A stretch of 42,388 bases of DNA. Source: an uncultured Bacilli bacterium (GTDB taxonomy: Bacteria > Bacillota_I > Bacilli_A > RF39 > UBA660). The notes below the pieces were generated by a model. It was given only the letters and a program-made list of their open reading frames with translations, did no database searches and was not told the origin of the DNA. The DNA lies in contig CANRQF010000005.1 of NCBI GenBank assembly GCA_947632715.1, positions 1 through 42,388 on the forward strand. Reading direction: 5' to 3'. Each line of letters begins with the position of its first letter. Position 1 is the first letter of the stretch. Shown in pieces: positions 6,433 to 12,923 of this stretch. Both the position numbers and the translations under genes were made by a program.

Positions 6433-6900
6433 ATGAAAATAAAAACTGGTTATTTATATCACATCAAAGATAAATATTTTGATGTCGTTAATGATGAAAA
6501 TTTAATGCGAAATCATGAAAGAGGTAAAAAAAGACCTACATATTTTACAATTAAAGATAAGAATATATTATGGTTTATACCAATTAGTTCTAAAGTAGAT
6601 AAATATAAAAAAATTGTAAATAAAAAGATAGATAAATATGGTTTTTGCAACACAATACTTATTGAAGAAATATTTAATGAAGATTCTGCTATTTTATTGC
6701 AAAATGCTTTTCCAACTTTAGAAAAATACATTGATCATGTACATACTATAGATGGAAAACCTGCTAGAGTTCCAGAAAAATTAGAAAAAATAATACTTAA
6801 AAATTTTAAATATTTAATGAAACTTCATAATAAAGGAATTAAAATTTTTTTAACTGATATAGATATACTAAAAGAAAAAATGTTAAATGAAACAAAGTAA
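6433..6900 (+). CDS. cptN: Type III toxin-antitoxin endoribonuclease toxin, CptN-like
   Basis: The protein matches the CptIN branch of the ToxN/AbiQ superfamily. It begins with TGYLYHIKDKYFDVVND, continues through KRPTYFTIKDKNILWFIPISSKVDKYKKI with the conserved Ser-Ser-Lys segment, and has AFPTLEKYIDH plus a helical C-terminus. CptN toxins are sequence-specific RNases held inactive by pseudoknot RNA units, and some members give phage resistance. From ATG 6433 the length is 155 aa, typical for the family. The ORF track starts at TTG 6397, but that stretch is terminator and promoter. GGAG at 6420-6423 fits ATG 6433, although ATG 6418, four bases after a TATACT box, could also be used. The toxin may thus have its own weak promoter besides read-through. 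Confidence 0.9.
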   Translation: MKIKTGYLYHIKDKYFDVVNDENLMRNHERGKKRPTYFTIKDKNILWFIPISSKVDKYKKIVNKKIDKYGFCNTILIEEIFNEDSAILLQNAFPTLEKYIDHVHTIDGKPARVPEKLEKIILKNFKYLMKLHNKGIKIFLTDIDILKEKMLNETK

Positions 6901-6929
6901 AAAATATTATAGTTAGAAAAGAAGATAAT

Positions 6930-7241
6930 ATGAAAGAAAAAATAAAAACAGAATTTGATAAAAATATGAGTAAAATACTTTATTTACAATTAGCATTTGA
7001 AGATTATTGTGATCATAGTGAAAACGAACCAGAATTATATATTAAAATTAATAAAAAAACTAAACAATTGCGTGAACAAAAAAACAAATTGGATGAAGAT
7101 ACAAAAATTAAAATATCTTTGGATATTTTAGAACAATATGAAGAATTGTTAAAAATTGTAGGGAAAGAAAACTTTATATTTTACAAAGATGGAAGTATTG
7201 AATATAAATGGGATGATAATCAAAATATAACTGATAAATGA
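6930..7241 (+). CDS. Hypothetical small charged protein between CptIN copies
   Basis: I do not recognise this 103-aa protein. It is rich in Lys and Glu, predicted largely helical, without membrane segments or clear motifs. It follows the toxin by 29 bases and could be co-transcribed with it. Its last codons (ACTGATAAATGA) run into a sequence related to the end of the antitoxin repeat, so its C-terminus lies at the junction with the decayed second CptIN copy. It may be cargo between the two copies. No clear Shine-Dalgarno is seen; GAAGATAAT lies directly upstream of the ATG. Confidence 0.6.
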   Translation: MKEKIKTEFDKNMSKILYLQLAFEDYCDHSENEPELYIKINKKTKQLREQKNKLDEDTKIKISLDILEQYEELLKIVGKENFIFYKDGSIEYKWDDNQNITDK

Positions 7242-7311
7242 TCCTGGTTAAAAATGGAGAATAACTTCATCAGTATGATGGAGTTTTCTTTTGCTTTATG
7301 ATATACTTTTT
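7240..7311 (+). repeat. Second copy of antitoxin tail, terminator and toxin promoter
   Basis: From aaaatggagaataacttc to the TATACTTTTT box this copies 6357-6417 with only two differences. Upstream, atcctggtt corresponds to atcccggtc at the end of the antitoxin repeat. The offset is 894 bases, bracketing the toxin gene and the 103-aa ORF. Confidence 0.9.
7263..7292 (+). terminator. Terminator in the duplicated CptIN segment
   Basis: AACTTCATC / GATGGAGTT with loop AGTAT, followed by TTCTTTTG. It is the same hairpin as 6369-6398 and would now end the transcript of the 103-aa gene. Confidence 0.85.
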
Positions 7312-7361
7312 AATGAATAGATGAAAGTAGAATACCATTGGTTATTTTCAGTAAATAATAA
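7312..7361 (+). pseudogene. Decayed 5' end of a second CptN toxin gene
   Basis: After the duplicated promoter, gatgaaagtagaataccatt and ggttattttcag align with gatgacaatgaaaataaaaact and ggttatttatatcac of cptN. One reading gives NTIGYFQ-stop against KIKTGYLYHIKD. Only about 15 codons can be followed before similarity ends. It is a remnant with no coding capacity. Confidence 0.5.
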
Positions 7362-7393
7362 ATAATATTTATATAAAATGCCAAAATAAAACA

Positions 7394-7402
7394 TGTTATA
7401 AT
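7394..7402 (+). promoter_or_regulatory. Extended -10 promoter of the RNHCP gene
   Basis: TGtTATAAT, 43 bases before the ATG at 7445. The short leader carries GAAAGGAATT before the start codon. Confidence 0.5.
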
Positions 7403-7444
7403 GAATATATGGTTAGAGATTAATTTTAATGAAAGGAATTATAT

Positions 7445-7783
7445 ATGGAATTAGCTAAATTTACGATGATAGATGAAGATTTTATTTGTGAGGTATGTGG
7501 CAAAAATGTTAGTAAATTAGGATATACAGCAAGAGACCATTGCCCATATTGTTTATGTTCTAAACATGTCGATATTAATCCTGGTGATAGAGCTTGTGAT
7601 TGTCAAGGAATTTTAAAGCCAATTGCGATTGAGAAAGCGAAAAAGGATAACTTTAAAATAGTTTATGTTTGTAAGAAATGTGGTATGGTTAAAAGAAATG
7701 TTATGGCAAGTGATGATAATTATGATAAGATATTAGAAATAATGGCTAATCCTGTAAAAATTCCTACAAATAATGATAATTAA
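7445..7783 (+). CDS. RNHCP-domain zinc-ribbon-like protein
   Basis: The protein contains the RNHCP-domain signature ARDHCPYCLCSKHVDINPGD followed by RACDCQG. An earlier CEVCGKNV pair and a later CKKCG pair probably bind zinc. The family is small, widespread and of unknown function. The first third (about 1-20) carries a CxxC knuckle, the core is at about 29-60, and the last CxxC at about 76-80. At 112 aa the length is as expected. The binding site AAAGGAATTATAT precedes ATG 7445. It has its own promoter and is not obviously part of the toxin-antitoxin islet. Confidence 0.85.
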   Translation: MELAKFTMIDEDFICEVCGKNVSKLGYTARDHCPYCLCSKHVDINPGDRACDCQGILKPIAIEKAKKDNFKIVYVCKKCGMVKRNVMASDDNYDKILEIMANPVKIPTNNDN

Positions 7784-7853
7784 GAGTAGTTGGTATAAAC
7801 AAAAAGGAAGTGGGGAAAATATTTATTATATATTAAAGTGAAGGAGGTAATTT

Positions 7854-8039
7854 ATGCAAAAAGAAATAAATAACTTCTTAAATGAAATAACTGACAACTT
7901 TAGTGAATTATTTGTTGAAGCCTTTTTAATACGTTACGAATCTTTATTTAATGATAAATATTTAAAAGCAAATGTTTCTAAAGTTATAAATATGCTTAAC
8001 AATAAAATAATTGATAAGTTTTCAAATATGGGATTATAA
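7854..8039 (+). CDS. Small hypothetical protein, 61 aa
   Basis: A short, helical, soluble protein without recognisable motif. Support comes from a strong binding site (GAAGGAGG) six bases before the ATG and from normal codon use. It lies between the RNHCP gene and a small membrane protein. Function unknown. Confidence 0.6.
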   Translation: MQKEINNFLNEITDNFSELFVEAFLIRYESLFNDKYLKANVSKVINMLNNKIIDKFSNMGL

Positions 8040-8097
8040 TTCATTTCTTTATTTTTAACTAAAATTATGATAATATAATTTTAAGTTGAGGTGTAAT

Positions 8098-8403
8098 ATG
8101 AAATTGAATGATGAGTATAATCGTCTTTTAGTAATTCTTGTAGCATTGTCAATTATGGTATCAGCCCTTATTATGGTTAATAAAAACGATAGTAAGAAAG
8201 AAACAAACTATGAAATACCAGAAGATATACTTGATAGTTATTATTATCCAAGTAGACTTAGCATTATTATGCAAAAATATTTAACTGATGAAGAAATAAC
8301 ATATATAAAAGATTATAAAGTTGTTCCAGAAGAAACTCTTATAAAAATAAAAGAATGTATTAATAAAGAAAATAATAATATTAAGTTAGTACGAAAACCA
8401 TAG
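8098..8403 (+). CDS. Small single-pass membrane protein, unknown
   Basis: From ATG 8098 (GAGGTG upstream; the TTG at 8086 in the track overlaps that binding site) the protein has 101 aa. Residues about 9-27 form one hydrophobic segment (LLVILVALSIMVSALIMV) with the short N-terminus carrying few charges. The remainder is polar and probably outside the cell or in the cytoplasm, depending on orientation. No lipobox or cleavage site is evident. It is not recognised as a known family. It precedes holA, which has its own promoter. Confidence 0.65.
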   Translation: MKLNDEYNRLLVILVALSIMVSALIMVNKNDSKKETNYEIPEDILDSYYYPSRLSIIMQKYLTDEEITYIKDYKVVPEETLIKIKECINKENNNIKLVRKP

Positions 8404-8412
8404 TAAAACAAC

Positions 8413-8441
8413 TTGTTTTTAGTTATTAGTTTTGAGATAAT
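8413..8441 (+). promoter_or_regulatory. Promoter of holA placed for a leaderless mRNA
   Basis: TTGTTT (8413-8418), 17 bases, GATAAT (8436-8441). The ATG of holA starts six bases later at 8448 and no Shine-Dalgarno is visible. Confidence 0.5.
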
Positions 8442-8447
8442 ATTGAT

Positions 8448-9401
8448 ATGAAGACATATTTAATAGTTAGTGAAACAAATTATTATATTAATGAAAAATT
8501 AAAAGAATTACAAGGTAATATAGATAATGTAATTACTTTTAATTTAGAAGAAAATAAACTAGATGAAGTATTAGAAGAAGCTAGTTATTTTTCTATGTTT
8601 TCAGAAGAAAAATGTTTAATTGTTAAAAATGCTAACTTCTTTGGTAGTACTCTTAAAGGAGAAACTAATAAAAGTAAAGAAGATAGTGAAAAATTAATAA
8701 AATATATGGATAATCCTAATCCCCATGTTAAACTAATATTTATATATAAAGGTAAAGTAGATACTAAAAAGAAAATATATAATATTTTAAATGATAATCA
8801 TAATGTTTATGCAAATAATAAATTAACTAAAACTGATATGAAAAATGAACTTAGTAAAATTGTTAGTGAGATGGGTTATAAAATAGATGATAAATCATTA
8901 TGGTATATTATTAATAATTCATTAAATAATTTTGATATAGCGATTAATGAATTAAAAAAAATAATGATGTATTATAATAAAAAATGTTTAATAGAATATA
9001 ATGATGTTATAAACTTAACTAGTAAAACTAGTGAAGAAAATGATTTTAAATTAGTTGACAGTATTATAAGAAGAGATTTAGAAAGTTCCCTAAAAGATTT
9101 AAATGAAACAAAGATATTTAAAGTTGAACCAAGTAATATTATTAGACTCATATATCGAGAATTTAAATTAATGCTTGCGACACTTCTTTATGAAGAAAAG
9201 AAATGTTCAGATAGTGAGATAGCTAGTAATTTAAAACTTGCACCATGGCAATTAGATAAAGTTCATAATAATTTAAGATTATATAAAAAATGGGAAATAG
9301 AAGATGAAATTAGATATATTAGTAAAATAGATTATTTATATAAAAGTGGTTTAATAAATAGAGATGTTGTATTAATAAATTATATTTTTCATATATGTTA
9401 G
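8448..9401 (+). CDS. holA: DNA polymerase III delta subunit
   Basis: HolA is the clamp-loader subunit that opens the beta ring at the replication fork. The 317-aa protein shows the family pattern. There is an N-terminal AAA+-like fold without a functional P-loop, a SYFSMFSEEKCLIVKNA segment typical of SLFSEKRLVIVKNA in other HolA proteins, a lid region near 170-200, and a C-terminal helical collar domain (EFKLMLATLLYEEKK and LAPWQLDKVHNNLR). The gene is alone between two promoters. Its -10 lies six bases before the ATG, so the mRNA is probably leaderless. Confidence 0.9.
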   Translation: MKTYLIVSETNYYINEKLKELQGNIDNVITFNLEENKLDEVLEEASYFSMFSEEKCLIVKNANFFGSTLKGETNKSKEDSEKLIKYMDNPNPHVKLIFIYKGKVDTKKKIYNILNDNHNVYANNKLTKTDMKNELSKIVSEMGYKIDDKSLWYIINNSLNNFDIAINELKKIMMYYNKKCLIEYNDVINLTSKTSEENDFKLVDSIIRRDLESSLKDLNETKIFKVEPSNIIRLIYREFKLMLATLLYEEKKCSDSEIASNLKLAPWQLDKVHNNLRLYKKWEIEDEIRYISKIDYLYKSGLINRDVVLINYIFHIC

Positions 9402-9403
9402 AA

Positions 9404-9431
9404 TTGACAAAAAAATAATTTTTGCTAATAT
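9404..9431 (+). promoter_or_regulatory. Promoter of the 247-aa membrane protein and mnmA
   Basis: TTGACA (9404-9409), 16-base spacer, TAATAT (9426-9431), followed by binding site AAAGAGGG before ATG 9463. Confidence 0.7.
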
Positions 9432-9462
9432 ATTAAAAGCCAATTGGAAAGAGGGTTATATT

Positions 9463-10206
9463 ATGATTAATGAAAGTGTTGTTAAAATACAAAAATTAGT
9501 TGATAAAACTAATAATTTAAGTAATGATATAGATAGTGAAGATTATATAACAATTAGAGATGCAATTAGAAAGATGAGTATAGTAAATGATCTATATAAA
9601 GAAAAAAGGGAAATAGATAAAGATAAATTAAGTAATAAAGAAAGAAGAAGATTAAAATTTATCAAAAAATTTTCCAAGATTAAAAAAAATTATTCAATAT
9701 TTATCAAAATATCAACAATACCTTTATTAGTATTATCAATAATTTTAACTGTTGTAAATCCTATGCTATTTCCAACAATCATTTTTAGTTTGTCTTATCC
9801 ATTTATTAGTAAATTAGTATATAATAATATGCTAAAAAAAGCTAAAGAAGGAGAAGAAGTTAAAAATAAAATGCTTAAATATACAGCATTAGATATGAAT
9901 ATGAATACTAATTTAATGCACATCCTTGAAATATTAAATCAAAAAGTATATGTTTATGTTGAGAAAGAAAATATTAAAACAGATAGTAAAAATATTATGT
10001 TTGATTATTTATGCTCTAAGAGTGAAACAGCAATTAAAGATTATCTTAATAAAGATGTAAAAAGTGTTGAATTTAATGATTACTTATTTAAAGAAGTAAC
10101 TAAAAGTATTTTACAAGAAAAATTAAATAGTGGGGTTGAAGATGTCGATAAATTGTTACAAAGTTATAAATATTTTACGGAAAGTAGAAAAAGAATTAGG
10201 AAGTGA
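9463..10206 (+). CDS. Hypothetical two-helix membrane protein
   Basis: I do not recognise this 247-aa protein. A charged N-terminal region (about 1-75, with NKERRRLKFIKKF) precedes two adjacent hydrophobic segments at about 80-97 and 103-120, then a longer polar, helical C-terminal part. This suggests a hairpin membrane anchor with both ends in the cytoplasm. The start has a good binding site, and a strong promoter lies upstream. The stop codon overlaps the region just before mnmA, so the two genes are probably co-transcribed. Confidence 0.7.
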   Translation: MINESVVKIQKLVDKTNNLSNDIDSEDYITIRDAIRKMSIVNDLYKEKREIDKDKLSNKERRRLKFIKKFSKIKKNYSIFIKISTIPLLVLSIILTVVNPMLFPTIIFSLSYPFISKLVYNNMLKKAKEGEEVKNKMLKYTALDMNMNTNLMHILEILNQKVYVYVEKENIKTDSKNIMFDYLCSKSETAIKDYLNKDVKSVEFNDYLFKEVTKSILQEKLNSGVEDVDKLLQSYKYFTESRKRIRK

Positions 10207-10211
10207 ATGAA

Positions 10212-11306
10212 ATGGCAAAAACTGTAGTAATTGGTATGTCAGGTGGTGTTGATTCAGCAGTTGCAGCTTATTTATTAAAAAAAGAAGGTTATAATGTTAT
10301 TGGTTTATTTATGCGTAATTGGGATAGTACCATAAATGGTGAAGATTTTCAAAATGATGATATTATTTGTCCTCAAGAAAGAGATTATAATGACGCTAAA
10401 AAAGTATGTGAACATTTAGGAATTCCTTTACATAGAGTAGATTTTATTAAAGAATATTGGGATAATGTTTTTAAATATTTTTTAGATGAACTAGAAAAAG
10501 GAAGAACCCCAAATCCGGATTTATTATGTAATAAATATATTAAATTTGATTTATTTAAAAAAGAAGCGAAAAAATTAGGAGCAGACTATGTAGCAACGGG
10601 GCATTATGCAAGAATTGAAAAAGGTAGATTACTAAGAGCTAAAGACTTAAATAAAGATCAAACTTATTTTTTAGCCGATGTAGCTTATGGTGAATTTAAA
10701 GATGTATTATTTCCTATAGGTAATTTAACTAAACCAGAAGTAAGAGAAATAGCAAAGAGAGAGAATATTCCTGTTTTTGATAAAAAAGATTCAACTGGTA
10801 TTTGTTTTATTGGTGAAAGAAATTTTCAAAAGTTTATTCATAATTTCTTAAAAGAGAATAAAGGACCAATTATTGATGTTAAAACTAAAGAGGTAATTGG
10901 TGAACATAATGGTTTAATGAATTATACAATTGGTCAAAGAAAAAATGTGGGATTATCCGGACATACAGATAGACATTTTGTCTGTGGTAAAGATGTTAAA
11001 AATAATATTTTGTATGTTACCATTGGTGATGAAGAATATTTATATAGTGATGCTTGTCTTATTAGTAATGTTAATTTTATAAGTAGTACTCATCCTACAT
11101 TTTGTACAGCTAAATTCCGTTATCGGGGCGAAGATATACCCGTTACTTTAGAATACTTAGAAGATAATAAAATTATGGTTAAGTATGATAGGGCTAAATC
11201 AGTAACTCCAGGTCAAGCTTGTGTTCTATATTTAGGAGAAGAATGTCTTGGCTGTGGCTTTATTGATGAAGTATATAAAAATAATGAAAAATTATGGTAC
11301 TTATAA
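10212..11306 (+). CDS. mnmA: tRNA-specific 2-thiouridylase MnmA
   Basis: MnmA makes 2-thiouridine at wobble position U34 of tRNA-Lys, -Glu and -Gln using ATP and a persulfide sulfur donor. The PP-loop reads GMSGGVDS near the N-terminus. The two catalytic cysteines are present in PDLLCNKYIKF and STGICFIGERNF. TGHYAR and the C-terminal beta-barrel (YTIGQRKNVGL, AKFRYRGEDIPV) are normal. I chose ATG 10212 (364 aa) because AGGAAG ends eight bases before it; the track's GTG 10203 overlaps the previous stop codon. It is convergent with spoVB and overlaps it by six bases. Confidence 0.96.
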   Translation: MAKTVVIGMSGGVDSAVAAYLLKKEGYNVIGLFMRNWDSTINGEDFQNDDIICPQERDYNDAKKVCEHLGIPLHRVDFIKEYWDNVFKYFLDELEKGRTPNPDLLCNKYIKFDLFKKEAKKLGADYVATGHYARIEKGRLLRAKDLNKDQTYFLADVAYGEFKDVLFPIGNLTKPEVREIAKRENIPVFDKKDSTGICFIGERNFQKFIHNFLKENKGPIIDVKTKEVIGEHNGLMNYTIGQRKNVGLSGHTDRHFVCGKDVKNNILYVTIGDEEYLYSDACLISNVNFISSTHPTFCTAKFRYRGEDIPVTLEYLEDNKIMVKYDRAKSVTPGQACVLYLGEECLGCGFIDEVYKNNEKLWYL

Positions 11307-12602
11307 TTTTTTAAAAAATTGATTGGTATAATATATATTTAAAGAAACTACTACTAAAATATTAACTATTTCAGATATAACTAAAGAATACATACCTGTA
11401 TGAAGAAGGCCACTTATAATCAAAACAACATTTTTAACGATAACACCAAGGATTGTAATTCGCATTGTTATTTTTGCTTTGTTAACCCCTTGCATAAAAC
11501 TCATTAAGATATTTTCAATATAAAATAAAGGAAATATAGGGGCTAGTATTAAAATATAATTTAAACCCATTTTCGTTTGATATAAAACATTTAATATATA
11601 TTTACCAAAGAAAATTAATAAAATAGAATAAGGAATACCGATTAAAAAAGCAAATTTTATCGCTTCTTTTAATCGTTTTTTTATTAAATAATAATTATGT
11701 TGTAAATAGTATTTACTCACCTCAGGAATAAGAGATGAAGATATGGCTGTAATAAAAAAAGATGGAACTGTTAATATCGTAATAGTATAAGCATTATATG
11801 CTCCATATTCACTAATAATATAATTGTTAGAAAAACCTGTCATAAAAAGAATATTTTGAATAATAATGGGTTCAAAAAAATAACCTATATTACCGATGAT
11901 TCTGGATGATACAGTAGGTATAGAAATATCTAAAATATTTTTAAGCGTATATCTATCTGGTTTAAAACTACTTTTATTTACTTTAATATGTTTTGGTAAG
12001 AATAATAAATTAATAAAAATGGATACAACTTCTTCGATAAATGAAAATAAGAAAAGAGAAGCTGCAGCTAAAATTTCGCTTTTTTTAATAATTGATGGAA
12101 CAAATATAAAAATTAAAATTCCTCTTATTAATTGTTCAAATATATTGGAGATAACATTGGGAACCATATTCTGTTTACCATAATAATAACCTTTTATAAT
12201 ACTAGATATAGATACTATAGGGAAAGTAAAACTCATTGCAATAATTAAAAGATAACATCTTGGTTCATGTAAAAGTGTATTAGCAATAAACCTAGCTGAA
12301 AATAACATGAATAAGACAACAAAAAAATTAATAGTCATTATCAGAATTGTACCTGTACTAACTATTTTTAAATTGTTGTGTTTGTTTTCGGCAACTAGTT
12401 TTGAGATTGAAGTAGGAAGAGCTAATGTGGCAATAGTTATTAATAAAGAGTAAGTAGGCATGACTAAAGAATATAAACCGATAACTTCTTCACCAACTAT
12501 TCTTGTATAAATAATTCTAATAATAAAACCTAGTATTTTAGTAATAATACCACCAAGGATCAAAATTAAAGTTGATTTAAAAAATATGTTTCTATTTTTC
12601 AT
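11301..12602 (-). CDS. SpoVB-type polysaccharide flippase (MOP superfamily)
   Basis: A 433-aa polytopic membrane protein with about 12-14 hydrophobic segments. Its N-terminus (LILGGIITKILGFIIRIIYTRIVGEEVIGLYSLVMP) is characteristic of the stage V sporulation protein B / MurJ-like group of lipid-linked oligosaccharide flippases. The probable role is export of lipid-linked cell-wall precursors. SpoVB itself serves spore cortex synthesis in Bacillus, but homologues are common in non-spore-formers, so sporulation is not implied. AAAGGAG precedes the ATG. The gene is divergent from the comN-like gene, as spoVB and comN are neighbours in Bacillus. The plus-strand ORF 11896-12183 is a shadow. Confidence 0.88.
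   Translation of the reverse strand: MKNRNIFFKSTLILILGGIITKILGFIIRIIYTRIVGEEVIGLYSLVMPTYSLLITIATLALPTSISKLVAENKHNNLKIVSTGTILIMTINFFVVLFMLFSARFIANTLLHEPRCYLLIIAMSFTFPIVSISSIIKGYYYGKQNMVPNVISNIFEQLIRGILIFIFVPSIIKKSEILAAASLFLFSFIEEVVSIFINLLFLPKHIKVNKSSFKPDRYTLKNILDISIPTVSSRIIGNIGYFFEPIIIQNILFMTGFSNNYIISEYGAYNAYTITILTVPSFFITAISSSLIPEVSKYYLQHNYYLIKKRLKEAIKFAFLIGIPYSILLIFFGKYILNVLYQTKMGLNYILILAPIFPLFYIENILMSFMQGVNKAKITMRITILGVIVKNVVLIISGLLHTGMYSLVISEIVNILVVVSLNIYYTNQFFKKL
11305..11320. terminator. Possible weak bidirectional terminator at convergent gene ends
   Basis: AATTTTTTAAAAAATT is a 16-base palindrome next to the stop codons of mnmA and the convergent spoVB. It contains only A-U pairs, so termination would be weak. 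Confidence 0.3.
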
Positions 12603-12665
12603 AAAACTCCTTTAAATACTAAATAAAATATTATATAATAATACTATGAAAGGACTTTTGAATTT

Positions 12666-12911
12666 ATGGCTATGACGGAAGAAAAATTTATGGATGTTAA
12701 TGAATTATATAAAAGAATATCACCAGCTTTAAATACAAAAGTATCGGAATTAAAAAGAATAAAAATAAATGTTTCAAAAAGAAATATTTGGGAATATTGT
12801 TTAAAAAATATTTGGTCTTTTAAAAAAGATTTGAGAATATATGAAATGGTTGATGATATATTAAATATTTCGGTAGAAGCATTAGTTTCATTTTTAAAAA
12901 ATAATAATTAA
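12666..12911 (+). CDS. ComN-like post-transcriptional regulator
   Basis: The 81-aa protein matches the short Post_transc_reg family (ComN/YrzD of Bacillus). It has VNELYKRISPALNTKVSEL at the start, the central RNIWEYCLKNIWSF and the closing IYEMVDDILNISVEALVSFL. ComN promotes localisation of the comE transcript in Bacillus; the role in other genomes is unclear. The neighbours spoVB and rel are also near comN in Bacillus, which supports the call. AAAGGA lies 13 bases before ATG 12666, rather far; ATG 12672 is a further candidate. Confidence 0.78.
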   Translation: MAMTEEKFMDVNELYKRISPALNTKVSELKRIKINVSKRNIWEYCLKNIWSFKKDLRIYEMVDDILNISVEALVSFLKNNN

Positions 12912-12923
12912 ATAGGTGATTCG

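Noticed and set aside
11896-12183. Plus-strand 95-aa ORF inside spoVB
   Set aside because: Shadow of a well-supported minus-strand membrane protein gene.
12645-12674. Tiny ORF MKGLLNLWL before the comN-like gene as a leader peptide
   Set aside because: It has no binding site of its own and no attenuator structure follows.
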